This document shows, one piece after another, positions 21,443 to 32,164 of a DNA stretch of 64,000 nt; positions within the stretch are counted from its first letter, which is position 1; each line of letters begins with the position of its first letter. The DNA comes from Tricholoma matsutake (taxonomy: Eukaryota > Basidiomycota > Agaricomycetes > Agaricales > Tricholomataceae), in the NCBI GenBank assembly GCA_026075535.2, contig AP026543.1, positions 1,984,001 to 2,048,000 on the forward strand, written 5' to 3'. The notes beneath the pieces were generated by a model. It made no database searches. It was not told where the DNA came from and was given only the letters and a program-made list of their open reading frames with translations. The position numbers and the translations under genes were made by a program.

Positions 21443-22760
21443 CCTCATTCCCCAGGTGGTCTCCCTGTCAGTGTCGCCTCCCTTCCCCCTTGGCTGTCAT
21501 TGCCGTTCCACCCACCATCCACCCCATGAGCAGTTGCTCATGAGGCTGGAGGTGGATGGTGCTTTGTTTGTGGTAGTCAAACCCATCGTCATCATTCCAC
21601 CAGTGCTGGGGCCTGCTGGGTCAGCTGCAGTCGTTTGGGCATGCTGGCATTGTCCTCAAGTGCTAGCACCCACAATCTTGGGGTGCTGCTCCTTGTTGTG
21701 GGCACCAGTTGTCGTAGCAGTAGCTAGTACCTAAAATTTTTGTTGATAACAAAATGAAATGATAAACGAAAAAAAACAACTTAGCTATGGCCCAAGAGAC
21801 ATCGACAACGTCCCTTAGGCTAGTTGCTGCTGTTGCTGCCCCTCTCCATCTCCTTGCCTCTTGCACCCTGTCTCCACCCTGTGAGCAGTTGCTCACAGTG
21901 GTGGGAGGGGGTGCTGGTTGTCATGGGCATCATTTAATGGCCTCCCCATCATCATCGTTGTCATTGTTCACATCATTGTTCATGCTGGCATTGTCATTGT
22001 TTGTGCTGGTGCTGGTGTCGGTACTGATGTCGTCATTTCATCGTCATCATCGTGGGGTCCTGGGGCTGTTCATCGTCATTGTAGAGCTGTATGTCAGGGT
22101 TGTGTGTCAGCAGCATTGGTGTCATTGGTAGGTATCATCTGTCACCTCCTCCGTTTGCCCGTGATGTTGTGGCAGCCCCATCATCTTGTCATTCCACCCA
22201 CAATCCACCCCATGAGCAGTTGCTCATGGGGCTGGAGGCAGGTGGTGTGTCATTTGTCGCTGTGGTTGGACCTCAGTGCCTTGTTTGGGTGTTGCTGGGG
22301 CCTGCAGGGTCGATTCCGGTTGTTTGGGTGTACTGGTGCTGGTGCCTTTGCTGGCATTGGTGCTGGCTTCTTTGTTTTGTTGTTGTCGTGGGGTCCTGGG
22401 TCTATTCCTCATTGTCCTGGGTACATGGGCTCGTTTGAGTCTGATATTGTATTGTGGGTGCTCACCAGGTGGGTATCCCCTTGTGGGGTCTCCTGGCATC
22501 CCCCTGCTTGCTCCTGACCCTTATCAACACCCTCATATCCCACTTGCACAGGGAGGGGAGATTTGGCAGCCGTTGGTGTGGTAGCTTGGTTCATGTTGAG
22601 ACCCTTTGTGAGATGGAGTTTGGTTCCTAAATAACACAGAAAAACAATTAATTAGTTGAGTAAAAAATGAAGGAAAAAAAAACTTACCCTAGGGTGCTGT
22701 TGTAGCAGTGTGCATGAGAGTGGTGGCAGGTGGAGATGGAGTGGTGGTTGCTGGTAGTTG
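21443..22760 (-). other. GC-rich island with hairpins and minus-strand exon-like frames
   Basis: This is the right part of the island into which the hAT element inserted. It contains three perfect hairpin motifs of the GAGCAGTTGCTC type (21525-21542, 21881-21896, 22211-22228). On the minus strand an intron can be placed at 22688-22627: donor GTAAGT, CAACTAAT branch and TTTAG end. It is followed by a frame reading MNQATTPTAAKSPLPVQV. The segment near 22500 (minus) is similar to 11650-11750 (plus) within a hAT element, so the two share a sequence module. No protein domain is recognised. Frames here are low-complexity and expression is unproven. Confidence 0.45.
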
Positions 22761-23880
22761 GAGTGAACTGTGAGACTTAGTTTCCCTTTGGGTCCAAAAT
22801 CTGCATGTCGGAAGATCCCGCTGACCTTGAAAATCTGTAGGGGCTGACTTTCAAAAGAAAGCTTATTTGGCACCACACTTAAACCTGTATTTTGATGGCA
22901 TGTTTGTCAGGTTATAAAGATGAGTACGAGGTATGAGGACTCGTAATTTGATATAAAAATCAAGCAGTGTTGCATGTAGTCTCGCACATGTTCCAAATCC
23001 AGATGGTTCTCCAGGCTGTGGCCCATTTGCATGTGAATTGAAGCCATCACAAGGCCAGCCTCATAATTTCTCCTTTCTGAAATACAGTTAGAAATTCTTT
23101 GTGAAATATTATATTTGAGACTAAATTTCTACAAACAGAAATTCAAAAAATTACCCATTAGAAATATACTTTGAAAATCAATATATCTGGTTAAATTTCT
23201 CATGACATTTCAGTGTAGATACTGGAAGTATTTCTGTAAGGCAATGTTTAACTTATCAATTGCCTGAAAGGCTTTCAGAAATTAGATCAGAAAGTTTTAT
23301 TTTCTGGTCATGCTTTCTGATCCATAAAAGAATTTCTTTCTGGTTAGTCAAAGTCTGTGTAAAAGCATGACTTTCACAAAGACTTTCAACAAGCCTTTCA
23401 GCAGCTGTTCAGTTTAACATTCTGGGAGCAGAGGGGCTGGCTTTCAATCTGCAGAAATAGTTTCAGAAAGGCTAGCTTTCAACCTTGTGATTGGTATAGT
23501 GAAAGTAATAATTTCACATCAGGTTTTCAAGATCGCAAAAGGCAAACATTCTAATAGAGATTTCACCACCTAGAAATATTAAATTTCAAATTTGTGAAAG
23601 GCAGTGCCCACTAGTGCCCGCCCATGAAATTTAATATTCTTGGGAACTGTGCTAACAATCTCAGCTGAGGTCTTATGCTTGGTTGATGTGTTCACCTTTT
23701 GAATTTTTTTGTCTTTGAACTGTTGAGAATTTGCCAATCTAAACTGCTGTGTGTCCATTCTTGAAAAGGGTCTGAGGGCCCCCAACTCAATGCTTTGTGC
23801 ATAGTAGCAGGCATAAAGTCCTTACCTTTTTGTTTACAAAATAAGCTAATGGCAGTAGACTAATGATCAGCCATTACAAT
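22761..23880. other. AT-rich spacer with CTTTCAGAAA motifs
   Basis: No gene recognised. Many short ctttcagaaa / gaaagcttt repeats occur between 22840 and 23480. The frame at 23785-23579 (minus) has no family motif. The short sequence gaggactcgt at about 22936 is one of several copies in the window. Confidence 0.4.
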
Positions 23881-23881
23881 C

Positions 23882-24660
23882 TCATGTGCCAGTCTTCCAA
23901 TAAATTGCAAAGTAGTAATTGTGTCCAGAATTTCCAATTCCTGAAATTCCTGCCTCAGTGCTCCTGAAGCACCCCCCCTGAATTTTGTGTGGATGTAGAC
24001 CTAAAAGTATGAGAGTGCCTGCAGCAGTTGAACCTCTTGAAAGTGCTGTGTAGTATGCTTGATGAGATTCACTGGGTCCTAAGTCCACCACATTATGAGG
24101 TCTTGTCTTTCCTTGAGATGAATAATCAGTCATCACAAAATTAGGCAGCATTTCAATTTGATTACATGCAATCACAATATTTGTGTCGTCAGGTAACTGA
24201 ACTGATGTATTCACAGTAGTTCTTGTCAGAGGCACAGCATGCTCTGGTAACCCAGTAATTTGCACAGCAGTTGGTGGATGTATTAAGCATACAAACAATG
24301 TGTCTAAAACTTTTCCATATTCTGGGACTATGCCACATTCCCAAGAGTGAACAACTGCTTCTTGCCCTTTAGTCATTGCAAGCTCAGTTGCAGAGTTCAC
24401 ATGGATCATAACAGGCATGCCTACACACAAAGAGATTCTTCCTGGGACAAGCTTAGTGTTGATGCTGGTTGACTCCAAAGACATTCCTGAATGTGTTTAG
24501 GTATTTTCAAGTGTTTTACTTGCTGCCTCTTTGTTCCCTTAAAATATTGTTTCTTGTCAGTATCATGTTCTTCCAGTGAGACTGTATCTATTGAAACAAA
24601 ATGATTTAGCTTTTGTCTGGTTTCAGATGCAAACCTTGTTATGCCCCAGGCCCTTCAGTG
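23882..24660 (-). pseudogene. PIF1-like helicase C-terminal fragment
   Basis: The frame 24484-23882 contains ISLCVGMPVMIHVNSATEL and KGQEAVVHSW, then MTDYSSQGKTRPHNVVDL and YYTALSRGSTAAGTLIL. The last matches the C-terminal helicase motifs (ALSRG) of PIF1-like helicases found in Helitrons and other large fungal elements. Upstream coding (about 24660-24490) continues in a different frame with stops. The Walker A and B half is missing, so it is a truncated pseudogene. A Helitron origin is plausible, but no HUH Rep domain or Helitron end was found. Confidence 0.7.
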
Positions 24661-24839
24661 TATTTGAACCATTACAAATGGACCAACTAATGGTGGCTTT
24701 AAGCTGTGTTTGATGGTCCAGCTAATGTGGGCCCATAGATCACAATAGACCATAGTAGATGGATGGGCTCATCTTATAGATATAAGTTCATATAAATAGG
24801 ATGGGCTCATGGGTGATATGAGTACTGTTATAAGCCATC

Positions 24840-25170
24840 TGTCATGAATGGGCCCATGGGTCATATCAACACTGCAGGCAGTGGACTGTATAATGGATGG
24901 GCCCACAGATCATGTCAATACTGCAGTGGTATGGGCCCATGGGTCATGTCAATGCCACACTGTATGATGGATGGGCCCATAGATGATGTCAATACTGCAG
25001 TAGACTGTATGATGGATGAGCCCATAGATGATGTCAATACTGCAGACTGTATGATGGATGGGCCCATGGGTCATGTCAACACTGCAGTGAACTTGATTAT
25101 GGATGGGCCCATGGGTCATCTCAACACTGCAGTGAACCATATGATGGATGGGCCCATGGCTAGGGATCAG
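24840..25170 (+). repeat. Minisatellite, ~55-60-bp unit, about seven copies
   Basis: Units built on gatgggcccatgggtcatgtcaac and actgcagt recur with small indels. Each holds the palindrome atgggcccat. The resulting frames (MDGPMGHVNTAV repeats on plus and the matching minus frames) are a consequence of the repeat and not evidence of a gene. Confidence 0.85.
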
Positions 25171-25299
25171 ATTGGAAGAAAGTGACTACAAAAGTTCATT
25201 TGTCACCATTATCAAATTGTATCATAAAATAAAATTGGAAATACAAATCAATACTTTGGTACTGATAAAAAGGTCTTGGACACTGTTACCCAATCTGGT

Positions 25300-26536
25300 A
25301 ATCTCACCTTCATCCTCTCATGAACATTATCCCTCATATACTAAGCAATACATACCCAATTCCCATTAATCTCTGATGTCCCATGTTGGACTAACCTTCC
25401 CAGCAGGAAAACCATCATTCCTGAAGAATAAGTCAGCTCCACTCCAAGGTTCTCAAGTTTCAACCTGGCACTGCCTTCATACTCCCCAATGGTCATTAGC
25501 CAGTTGTACCAAGGCCCTTGGGAGTTGTTGTCCCAATGTAAAGGTGTGGTACAATTGCTAATCAAACCATATCCTGAGAAAGGTGATGTCCACAGTTGTA
25601 AAATGGCTAGGACATCTTCACCATCCTTTACAGACTCAGGATCTTCTGCCACCTTCTTCAGCACCTCCCACCCAATCTCATATAATTCTGGGTGAATGAT
25701 GCTGAGCAACGCACCCATCAGCGTGAACGATTTGTAGGTTTCTTCTAGCTATCCGAGTGTCAACTCGTTCTTTGGTCTTGGCTTCAGGGTCCTTGAAATC
25801 TCGGGCTTGTATTTAGTAGTCTACAACAGTCAGAAGATAGAAATAAAGGTCCTGAAATATAAAAACTTTCAACTCACATTGTGTGCTTGCTGGAACCAAG
25901 CCAGCGAGAGATTGATGTTGCCAGGATATGGCCAACATTCTCTGGGAGCTTTATAATACTCTGGATCCAAATACCATTGTGTGCTATGCAGAACAAGGGT
26001 TCCTCGGAATGAGCCATCCATCTTTAGCGCAGCTTCCCAAAGAATTCTCTGAAAGCCATATGTTAATCAAACAAATGAAAGCAGGTATCATACCAGTAAG
26101 TTCTTACTTGTCTTTCACTGCTCAGGGCACAAGGCAGGAACCAAACTCCAATCTATTCGTGTGTGTCTATTATGATGCCCAGCTCATTAAGTAGCTGATG
26201 TCCATTGGAACGCCCTCCAACAATCCAGGATAACTCCTGGGAATCATTTTGACCAGTTGGTTTCTTCAGTAACTTCAGATCGTATCTTTGTGCATCCCAA
26301 TCCGTTATTTCCATTTAGCTAAAAATATATGTAAATCAACAAAATCTAAATAATGTGATATGCCTGAGCTGCTACTAGTGCTATTTGCTCGCAGTCAACC
26401 ACTAGCTGAACTGATAATCCAAATGGGGGAAGTGGGCCAGCACTGGCTTGGTCAAATATCACCACCTTCATCTTCATCTTTTTGAGAACAGGATTATGAG
26501 TCCGAGGTATGAGGACTCGTCTTTTTAACTCAACCA
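25300..26536 (-). pseudogene. TET/JBP-like 2-oxoglutarate/Fe(II) dioxygenase, decayed
   Basis: Minus-strand exon-like blocks appear in order: 26536-26346, about 26310-26170, about 26090-25880 and 25800-25341. The last contains the iron-binding HxD motif (PLHWDNNSQG), then GEYEGSARLKLENLGVEL, and the distal His in VQHGTSEINGN. The following Arg expected to bind 2-oxoglutarate is Trp here (codon at 25358-25356), consistent with CGG to TGG. A stop (TAG) follows four codons later, although the next codons (YMRDNVHERM) still look like the family. TET/JBP enzymes oxidise 5-methylcytosine or thymine in DNA. In basidiomycetes they are expanded and often linked to KDZ transposons. Assignment rests on motif recognition only. 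Confidence 0.6.
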
Positions 26537-26879
26537 ACCACCCAGCAAAAGTGATACATTAAGTCTGACGACTGGCAGCTGCTCAGCAGGCTTTGGAGTT
26601 TCAAGTCTTTCTGAATGCAGGCTTATATTTTGAAGTCAGTCAAACTCAGCCCCTTACATATTTTCACATTCAGCAGGTTTTACTGACATGCATATTTTGA
26701 ACGAAAAAGGAAACCATCACGTTGAGTCACACTTCCTCAACAATGCTCAGCAATGCAATGTATGGTCACAAACAAGTTGTTTGTTGGGCCTAAGTGTCAA
26801 GTTCTTCTCTTCTTTTCTCTTCTCTTTTCTTTTCAGCTAACAAATGTTTTGTTTTGATATCTAGGTTCTATTACCATGA

Positions 26880-27490
26880 GACAGCACCAAGACAGCAGAC
26901 CTACATCCATGCCACTCCTGCGAGTATCTGCTCGCAGGGTGGATAATGGATTAGGATGACGATGGGGACAACTTGGCCCAGTGACAGCAAGGCACAGATG
27001 ATGATGACCGCCACCAGCACCCACCTACCAGACCCCTGCCACTGTGAGCAGCTGCTCACGGGTTGGACATCGAAGATGGTGAGAGGGCACCACAATGACA
27101 GGGCCAGGAGGGAAACAACAATGAGAATGACACCAACAATGAGAGGATGGAGAATGACAGCAGGGACCAGGGGATAAGGAAGAGGATGGCTGGGATGGGG
27201 ATGGGGACGACAAGGATGAAGGACAACAGAGGGACGATGACCACAATGAAGACAGCCCCTGCAAGCAGGGTGACGAGCTGACAGGGATGAGCCGATGGCA
27301 GGGAGAACAGTGTGAATGGGGGAAGACCAATGACAGGGGAATGATAGCAGAGGATGACTGCGGCAATCATGAGGAGACAGCCATGAAGCAACGGCCACAA
27401 ACAATGATGGCGATGGCGACCACAGCTACCACCATAGCAGGCGACAGCAACTATTGCACCCATCCACCTCCCATGGATCACTTCTAGTAA
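26880..27490. other. GC-rich island with hairpin motifs
   Basis: Similar in style to 21443-22760. It contains cctgcgagtatctgctcgcagg at 26917-26938 (imperfect) and gtgagcagctgctcac at 27044-27059, embedded in GA/TC-rich sequence. Several frames are open on both strands only because of composition. No terminal repeats were found. Confidence 0.4.
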
Positions 27491-28678
27491 ATGCATAGCT
27501 TATATCCAACATCCTCTTGTACTCCATACTAACCATTCTTTGTATTATATTTTTACTTCATTGAATTTATTTGTAGTGATTTTATAGATCTCATTTTATT
27601 AGACTGCCTCAAGAAAGGGCCTGTTGACTAAGTAATCTTGTAATTGTGCAGGTTCCATCATCAGCACCCAGCTACAAGATGTCCCCAAACTTCTGTTTGG
27701 CAATTGCCATTCTGCATGGGCTGTATTGGCCTCTGTTTGTTTTGGCCTTCTTTTTGACAACCATCACCGCTGTTTCACAGCGGTTCCATGGTAGTTTTAT
27801 TGTCTCAGGAAGCATAATCCTGGTCAAATGGGCTGTCCTTGTAGAGCTTGGCTGTTCAGGGCACTTTAAAAAAACTTAATTTTTGAGTCAAGGAATAGGT
27901 TAAAATTCAACATCTGAAGTCAAGGCAATACTACAAAGATTTTACGAGAACGCCAATTAACGCCAATCGACCAGGAGGTCTGAAAAGCATAGATGTCTTC
28001 TCTGGTAACTAAACGAGTTTATTTGCTGCTTATGTTGTCATCAATCTTGGTAGCCAAAAATAGTGCATACGATTGGGATAGGTGAGTTTTTCTAAAGACT
28101 AATCTAAGAAGACAGGAAGGCATTTTCATGGCTCATTTCATCTTTTGTCCAATTCCATCCTACTTAACTTTGTTCGAGCCTCACCTTCCTGTTCGTCTTG
28201 GTATCCTATGCGTCTTTTCAGTGGCATGATGGGAGTCAGTTGAAAATAATTGCAGACTAAAGAAAATGTCCATGAAGTGAGGACTCATTCATGCCAGGCA
28301 TAGCCATGGCCCAACTGGACAAGTCATTCCAATTTGCCTCAACTTTCTTTGCAAGCACCCACCAAAATCTCTCTCAGAGGTATTTCAAAACCACATCGGT
28401 CAAGAAAAATGGCGAGTCAGATGGTAACATGTTAAATCCGATGTCAGGTAGATGAAGAAAAAGATTGTATTTATACAAATCAATATCAACAGGGCCTTGA
28501 TCTACAAATCAATCTAACATTGGTCATTCTGATCAATGCCACTATTGTTGATTCCAATCCCAATTGCATTATCTTTCTCTCAGATCACCAATTTTGATTT
28601 CCAATTCTGATAAACAATCGGCGATTGGTACTGATTTCTCTAAGCACTATACCATCGATATCATTACTTCTGACAATG
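27491..28678. other. No gene recognised
   Basis: Unique-looking AT-rich sequence with a short hydrophobic frame (27646-27879) that lacks support. At 28275-28350 a ~70-bp stretch (gaggactcattcatgccaggc, ggccatggc, gacaagt) matches the complement of 2165-2240, so it belongs to a dispersed repeat. Confidence 0.4.
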
Positions 28679-29422
28679 AGTGCTCCAAAAGTGACATGCC
28701 AGGCAGTTGTTGATTATCTCTGTTCCCATGCTAGAGCAGCAACACTTGAAGTGAAACAGCCTCATCACCAGTCAGGTCTCAATCAGTTTTATCATATTTG
28801 GAAAGCCAGGATGAAGCAAGAACTTGTAAGTTGCATTACTCCTTCATAAGCACAGATTTCATTTGGTATTAGGAAATTCTAGAGATTATGCATGGATGGA
28901 TGATTCTTGGGGACAAGTTCCTTTATCTCACCCCTTTTCATAAAAGGCTGCATTCTGTGGTCACCGATGTATCAAGTTTGGACATCAGGACATTCAAGTG
29001 AAGCCTTTCTTCACTCAGGGAGACTACTACAGACATTGACTTGACAAGGATTGTAAAACCTTATCTTGATCCTTGGTGGATGACTGGATCTCTTGATATC
29101 TCTAATCCAGACCTCTTTCTGGATGTACCAAGATTCTGGAACATGGTAAGTAACATCAGATCTCATTATTAGATACCAGAAAGATGACATGTTTGTCCAT
29201 GGATAACAGGTGGGGCCAAGTGTCAATGAAATTGCCCCTTCCTTCCAGTCAAGGGTCTTGCATGATGTTACACGCATTCAGCAGGACTCATCCCTTGCAT
29301 TTCAAATGGTACACCTGGCTGTGGGGGAACCTTTGATAGAAAGGGAAGAGGGAGAGCTGGAACTGGATGGGGACATCACCAATGAAGAATGTCCACCAGT
29401 CCAACTCAGCTTGCCTTTGTGA
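28679..29422 (+). pseudogene. Unrecognised protein gene with introns, probably broken
   Basis: Starting at ATG 28679, a 50-codon exon (MSAPKVTCQAVVDYL...) ends at a GTAAGT donor at about 28829. The next exon resumes at about 28874 with EILEIMHGWM. An in-frame TGA follows (near 28999) but coding character continues (PYLDPWWMTGSLDI). A second intron at about 29146-29210 leads to a last exon ending EECPPVQLSLPL at 29422. I do not recognise the family. The hAT element at 29438 inserted just past the stop. It may be a gene carried by a larger transposon. Confidence 0.35.
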
Positions 29423-30002
29423 TAGAATCTTGATCATTAGTGCTTAAAAGTCCAGTCCAGTCCCAGTCTTTCACCCTCTTGGGCTGTAACCGGGGACTAA
29501 ACTGGTCCTTACTTATCAAAGATCTTAGCCTGACTAGGACCAGACCAACTGGAACCGGTCAGTATCAGTCCTTTACCAGTTCACCAACCAGTTCACACTG
29601 GTTTCAAACTGGTTTGGACCAGCGTTCATAGCTACCTAATTACTTACTGTTGCCAACTTACTGACAACTTAATTTTGTAGACTAATTTACAATACAACGT
29701 CTCATGTTTCAAGCAAGGGAGGGGAGGGGAAAATAAAGAAAAAGAATTCACCCTGTGAGCAGAGGCTCGCAAGGCTGGACGTGGAGCTGAGGAAGGAATT
29801 ATTAGTAGAAAATACAATAATAAAACAAAAGAAAGCAGCCCCCTCCATCTTGCATTTTGAGGGAGGGGGCATTATGTCATTAGTCAAAAAATGAGTCCAC
29901 CCCGCGAGCAGTGGCTCACAAGGCTGGACGTGGGTGCAGAATAAAAGAAACCTCCATCTCACATTTTGGGTAAGGGAGGGGTGGTGAGTGTTGGCAGTGT
30001 TG

Positions 30003-30370
30003 CATTGTCCACCGTTGTCCTCATTGTCCTTGTCTTTGTCCTTGTCTTTGTCATTGTTGTCATTGTCCTTGTCTTTGTCTTTGTCTTTGTAGTCCTCATC
30101 CTTGTCTTTGTTGTCTTTGTCTTTGTCTTCATCTTTGTCGTTGTTGTCTTCATCTGCATCTTTGTCATTGTCATTGTCATTGTCCTCTCTGTTGTTAGTC
30201 TTCATCATTGTTGTTGTTGTTGTTGTTGTCTCCATCATTATTGTCTTCATCATTGTCCTTGTTGTCTTTGTCTTTGTCTTCGCAGTCCTTGTTGTCGTCT
30301 TCATAGTCCTTGTCATCTGTCCCTGTTGTTGTCATCATTGTTCTTGTTGTACCTGTCATCATTGTTGTTG
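30003..30370. repeat. (GTCTTT/GTCATT)n simple repeat
   Basis: Imperfect hexanucleotide repeats of gtctttgtccttgt/gtcattgttgtc run through this block. On the minus strand they encode Asp/Asn/Lys runs and on plus Val/Phe runs, so the long frames there are compositional. Confidence 0.85.
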
Positions 30371-30570
30371 CTGGTGTCACTAAGTAGGAATGTTAGTAAT
30401 AAAAAACAAAAAGGGAAGTTTCAAAGGGACCTACCTGGGACCCAAACAACAACAGATGTTGTTTGGGTGGTTCCACTTAGTGTGATGTGGCACACACATC
30501 TTTACTGCAAAATGTCTGATAAATACACAAATCAGTTGTAGACAACAAACAAAAAGACTTACTTTATCAA
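30366..30570 (-). other. Exon-intron-like module on the minus strand of the hAT element
   Basis: Minus strand reading shows a donor GTAAGT near 30560 with CAACTGAT branch and GCAG end near 30500. A ~65-nt exon follows with the inverted motif CCCAAACAAC...GTTGTTTGGG. A second intron has a GTAGGT donor near 30433, TACTAAC branch and CTTAG end near 30383. The exon motif resembles those at 1-751 and 11480-11520. Product unknown. Confidence 0.4.
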
Positions 30571-30991
30571 ATTGAAGGCCACAAAGGCTGGATGCACAAA
30601 GGGAAGCATGGATGGAAGTGTGAGTTGGCAGCCAGAAAGTGGTCCATCAAAGGCATTAATTTTTATGACTATGAGGCTTCTTCCAATGTGTATGCTATAA
30701 GTCTGGTCTTTGACCAGTCCAGACCAGTCATGCACAGTTCTAGTAAGTGCCAGAAAAATGAGGACTAAGGACCGAACTGCCCTACAAGGCTGTTCAACCA
30801 GGACCGAAAGTCCGGTTATGTCAGTTAAGGTCTGGTTCAGTTCCCGGTCTTTTTTTGGTCTGTGGGACCAGACTTTTAAGCACTATTGATCATTGGAATG
30901 TTCTCATGACTGACAAGCTTGCTTATGTAACCATCAATAATCAATATATATAACTGAAACTTCTGACCAATCCTCAGATAACCAACCATGA

Positions 30992-31340
30992 GTGTCAACT
31001 GGAATCTACTGGTTTGTCCATGAAGGTGTCACAGATTTTCCTTTTTCAAACAATACTGAAGCCCAAGAATTCATGGATCTTCTTGTGTTGTGTTGTGGGT
31101 TTATTGTTGGATTCAAACCTCATAACAATTGTTCTATGGAGGAGATATTGCACTATCTGGCAACTATTAGAGAAGAATGGGTAAGTGAATGGATGGGAAA
31201 TGACAGTGGGCTGAAATCAGGCAGGGTGATTTCTGGGGAAATGTTATCTGAAGAGCTTCCAGATTACAGTGCCAGAGTTTTACAAGCAAATTCACCATAT
31301 TCTCAAAGTAGAGGAAGAGCCCCTGCTGCTCCTTGAAAAG
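30992..31340 (+). pseudogene. Unrecognised protein fragment
   Basis: The frame begins around TGIYWFVHEGVTDFPFSNNTEAQEF and runs to a GTAAGT donor at about 31182, after TIREEW. Further coding-like pieces (LEKIRGFNLNGFEGHPS) follow after 31280. Beyond the MITE at 31577-32020, the stretch 32029-32135 reads LLKEVLPGMISAYQNM. No family is recognised. If these belong together, the MITE interrupts an exon. Confidence 0.3.
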
Positions 31341-31576
31341 ATCAGAGGATTCAATCTAAATGGTTTTGAAGGACATCCTAGCACTCCTGGCCAGAACAGA
31401 CAGCCCTGGTTTGTGCGCTGTAGGAGAAATGAGTGGGTATGAGTCTAGAACAAGCAGTAAAGGCATACAGAGAATATGTAAGTGATCTTTCTCATATTGG
31501 ATTGACTTTCTGATTATAACTGGACCATGCTCATTGTAGGATGCTTCTAATGAAAATGATTGACATCATCCTGTGC

Positions 31577-32020
31577 TAGTGTTTGAAGGTCCAGTCCATG
31601 GTTATGTAACAGTCTTTTGGAATTTTGAGATGTAATCTGCTTGTTAAAGCCTTACAACTTATCCTGGCATTTCAGGACTTTTTGTACACAATGTCAAGAT
31701 GGGACCAAAAATGTTTTGTCATTATGCCTCAGTGGTTTTTACAGAATTAAACATATCAAACACAAAAGAATTTTTCCAGTTCATACATTTTCCTCAAAAC
31801 CTCGGAAAATGTATAGACTGGAAAAATTGTTTTATGTTTAATATGTTTAATTCTGTAAAAACCCCTGAGGCATAATGACAAAACCTTTTCAATCATATAT
31901 TGACATTGTGTACAAAAAGTCCTGAAATGCCAGGATAAGTTGTAGGGCTTCAACAAGCAGATTACATCTTAAAATTCCAAAAGACTGTTACATAACCATG
32001 GACTGGACCTTCAAACACTA
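31577..32020. mobile_element. 444-bp foldback hAT-type MITE, copy 2
   Basis: Same length and sequence as 15653-16096, but the inner asymmetric parts are in the opposite orientation. The ends are tagtgtttgaaggtcc and its complement. The perfect 8-bp target duplication tcctgtgc lies at 31569-31576 and 32021-32028, supporting hAT-type transposition. Confidence 0.95.
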
Positions 32021-32164
32021 TCCTGTGCTGCTGAAGGAAGTTTTACCTGGTATGATTTCAGCATATCAAAACATGTCAGAGGGTCAGGCAAGATTGGCAA
32101 GTATTTGGGCAGCCATAAGGGATGATTTGAGATAAGGGAGATGATTTTGTGCATTTAGTAGTAG

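Larger units (their letters stand above)
29438..30885. mobile_element. Non-autonomous hAT element, 1,448 bp
   Basis: The terminal inverted repeat tagtgcttaaaagtc is exact at both ends. The element is flanked by the perfect 8-bp target duplication ttgatcat (29430-29437 and 30886-30893). Subterminal ACCGGT/CCAGT motifs lie at both ends. The interior has two GAGCAG..GCTC hairpins (29755-29770, 29904-29919), a long GTCTTTGTC-type simple repeat and intron-like segments on the minus strand (about 30412-30366, and 30560-30500). There is no transposase. The target duplication is undiverged, so the insertion is fairly recent. Confidence 0.95.

Noticed and set aside
22224..22517. Overlapping long frames in the GC-rich island as separate genes
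   Set aside because: At least four frames are open at once, which reflects GC and repeat composition; only splice-like signals on minus gave any support.
23882..24660. Complete Helitron
   Set aside because: Only the C-terminal part of a PIF1-like helicase is present; no HUH Rep domain, hairpin/CTRR end or TC start could be shown.
24840..25170. Protein-coding gene with MDGPMGHVNTAV repeats
   Set aside because: Frames are open on both strands because of the minisatellite; there is no start context, intron or conserved domain.
29966..30541. Long Val/Phe-rich plus-strand ORF and Asp/Lys-rich minus ORFs
   Set aside because: They result from GTCTTTGTC simple repeats within a hAT derivative and are compositional.
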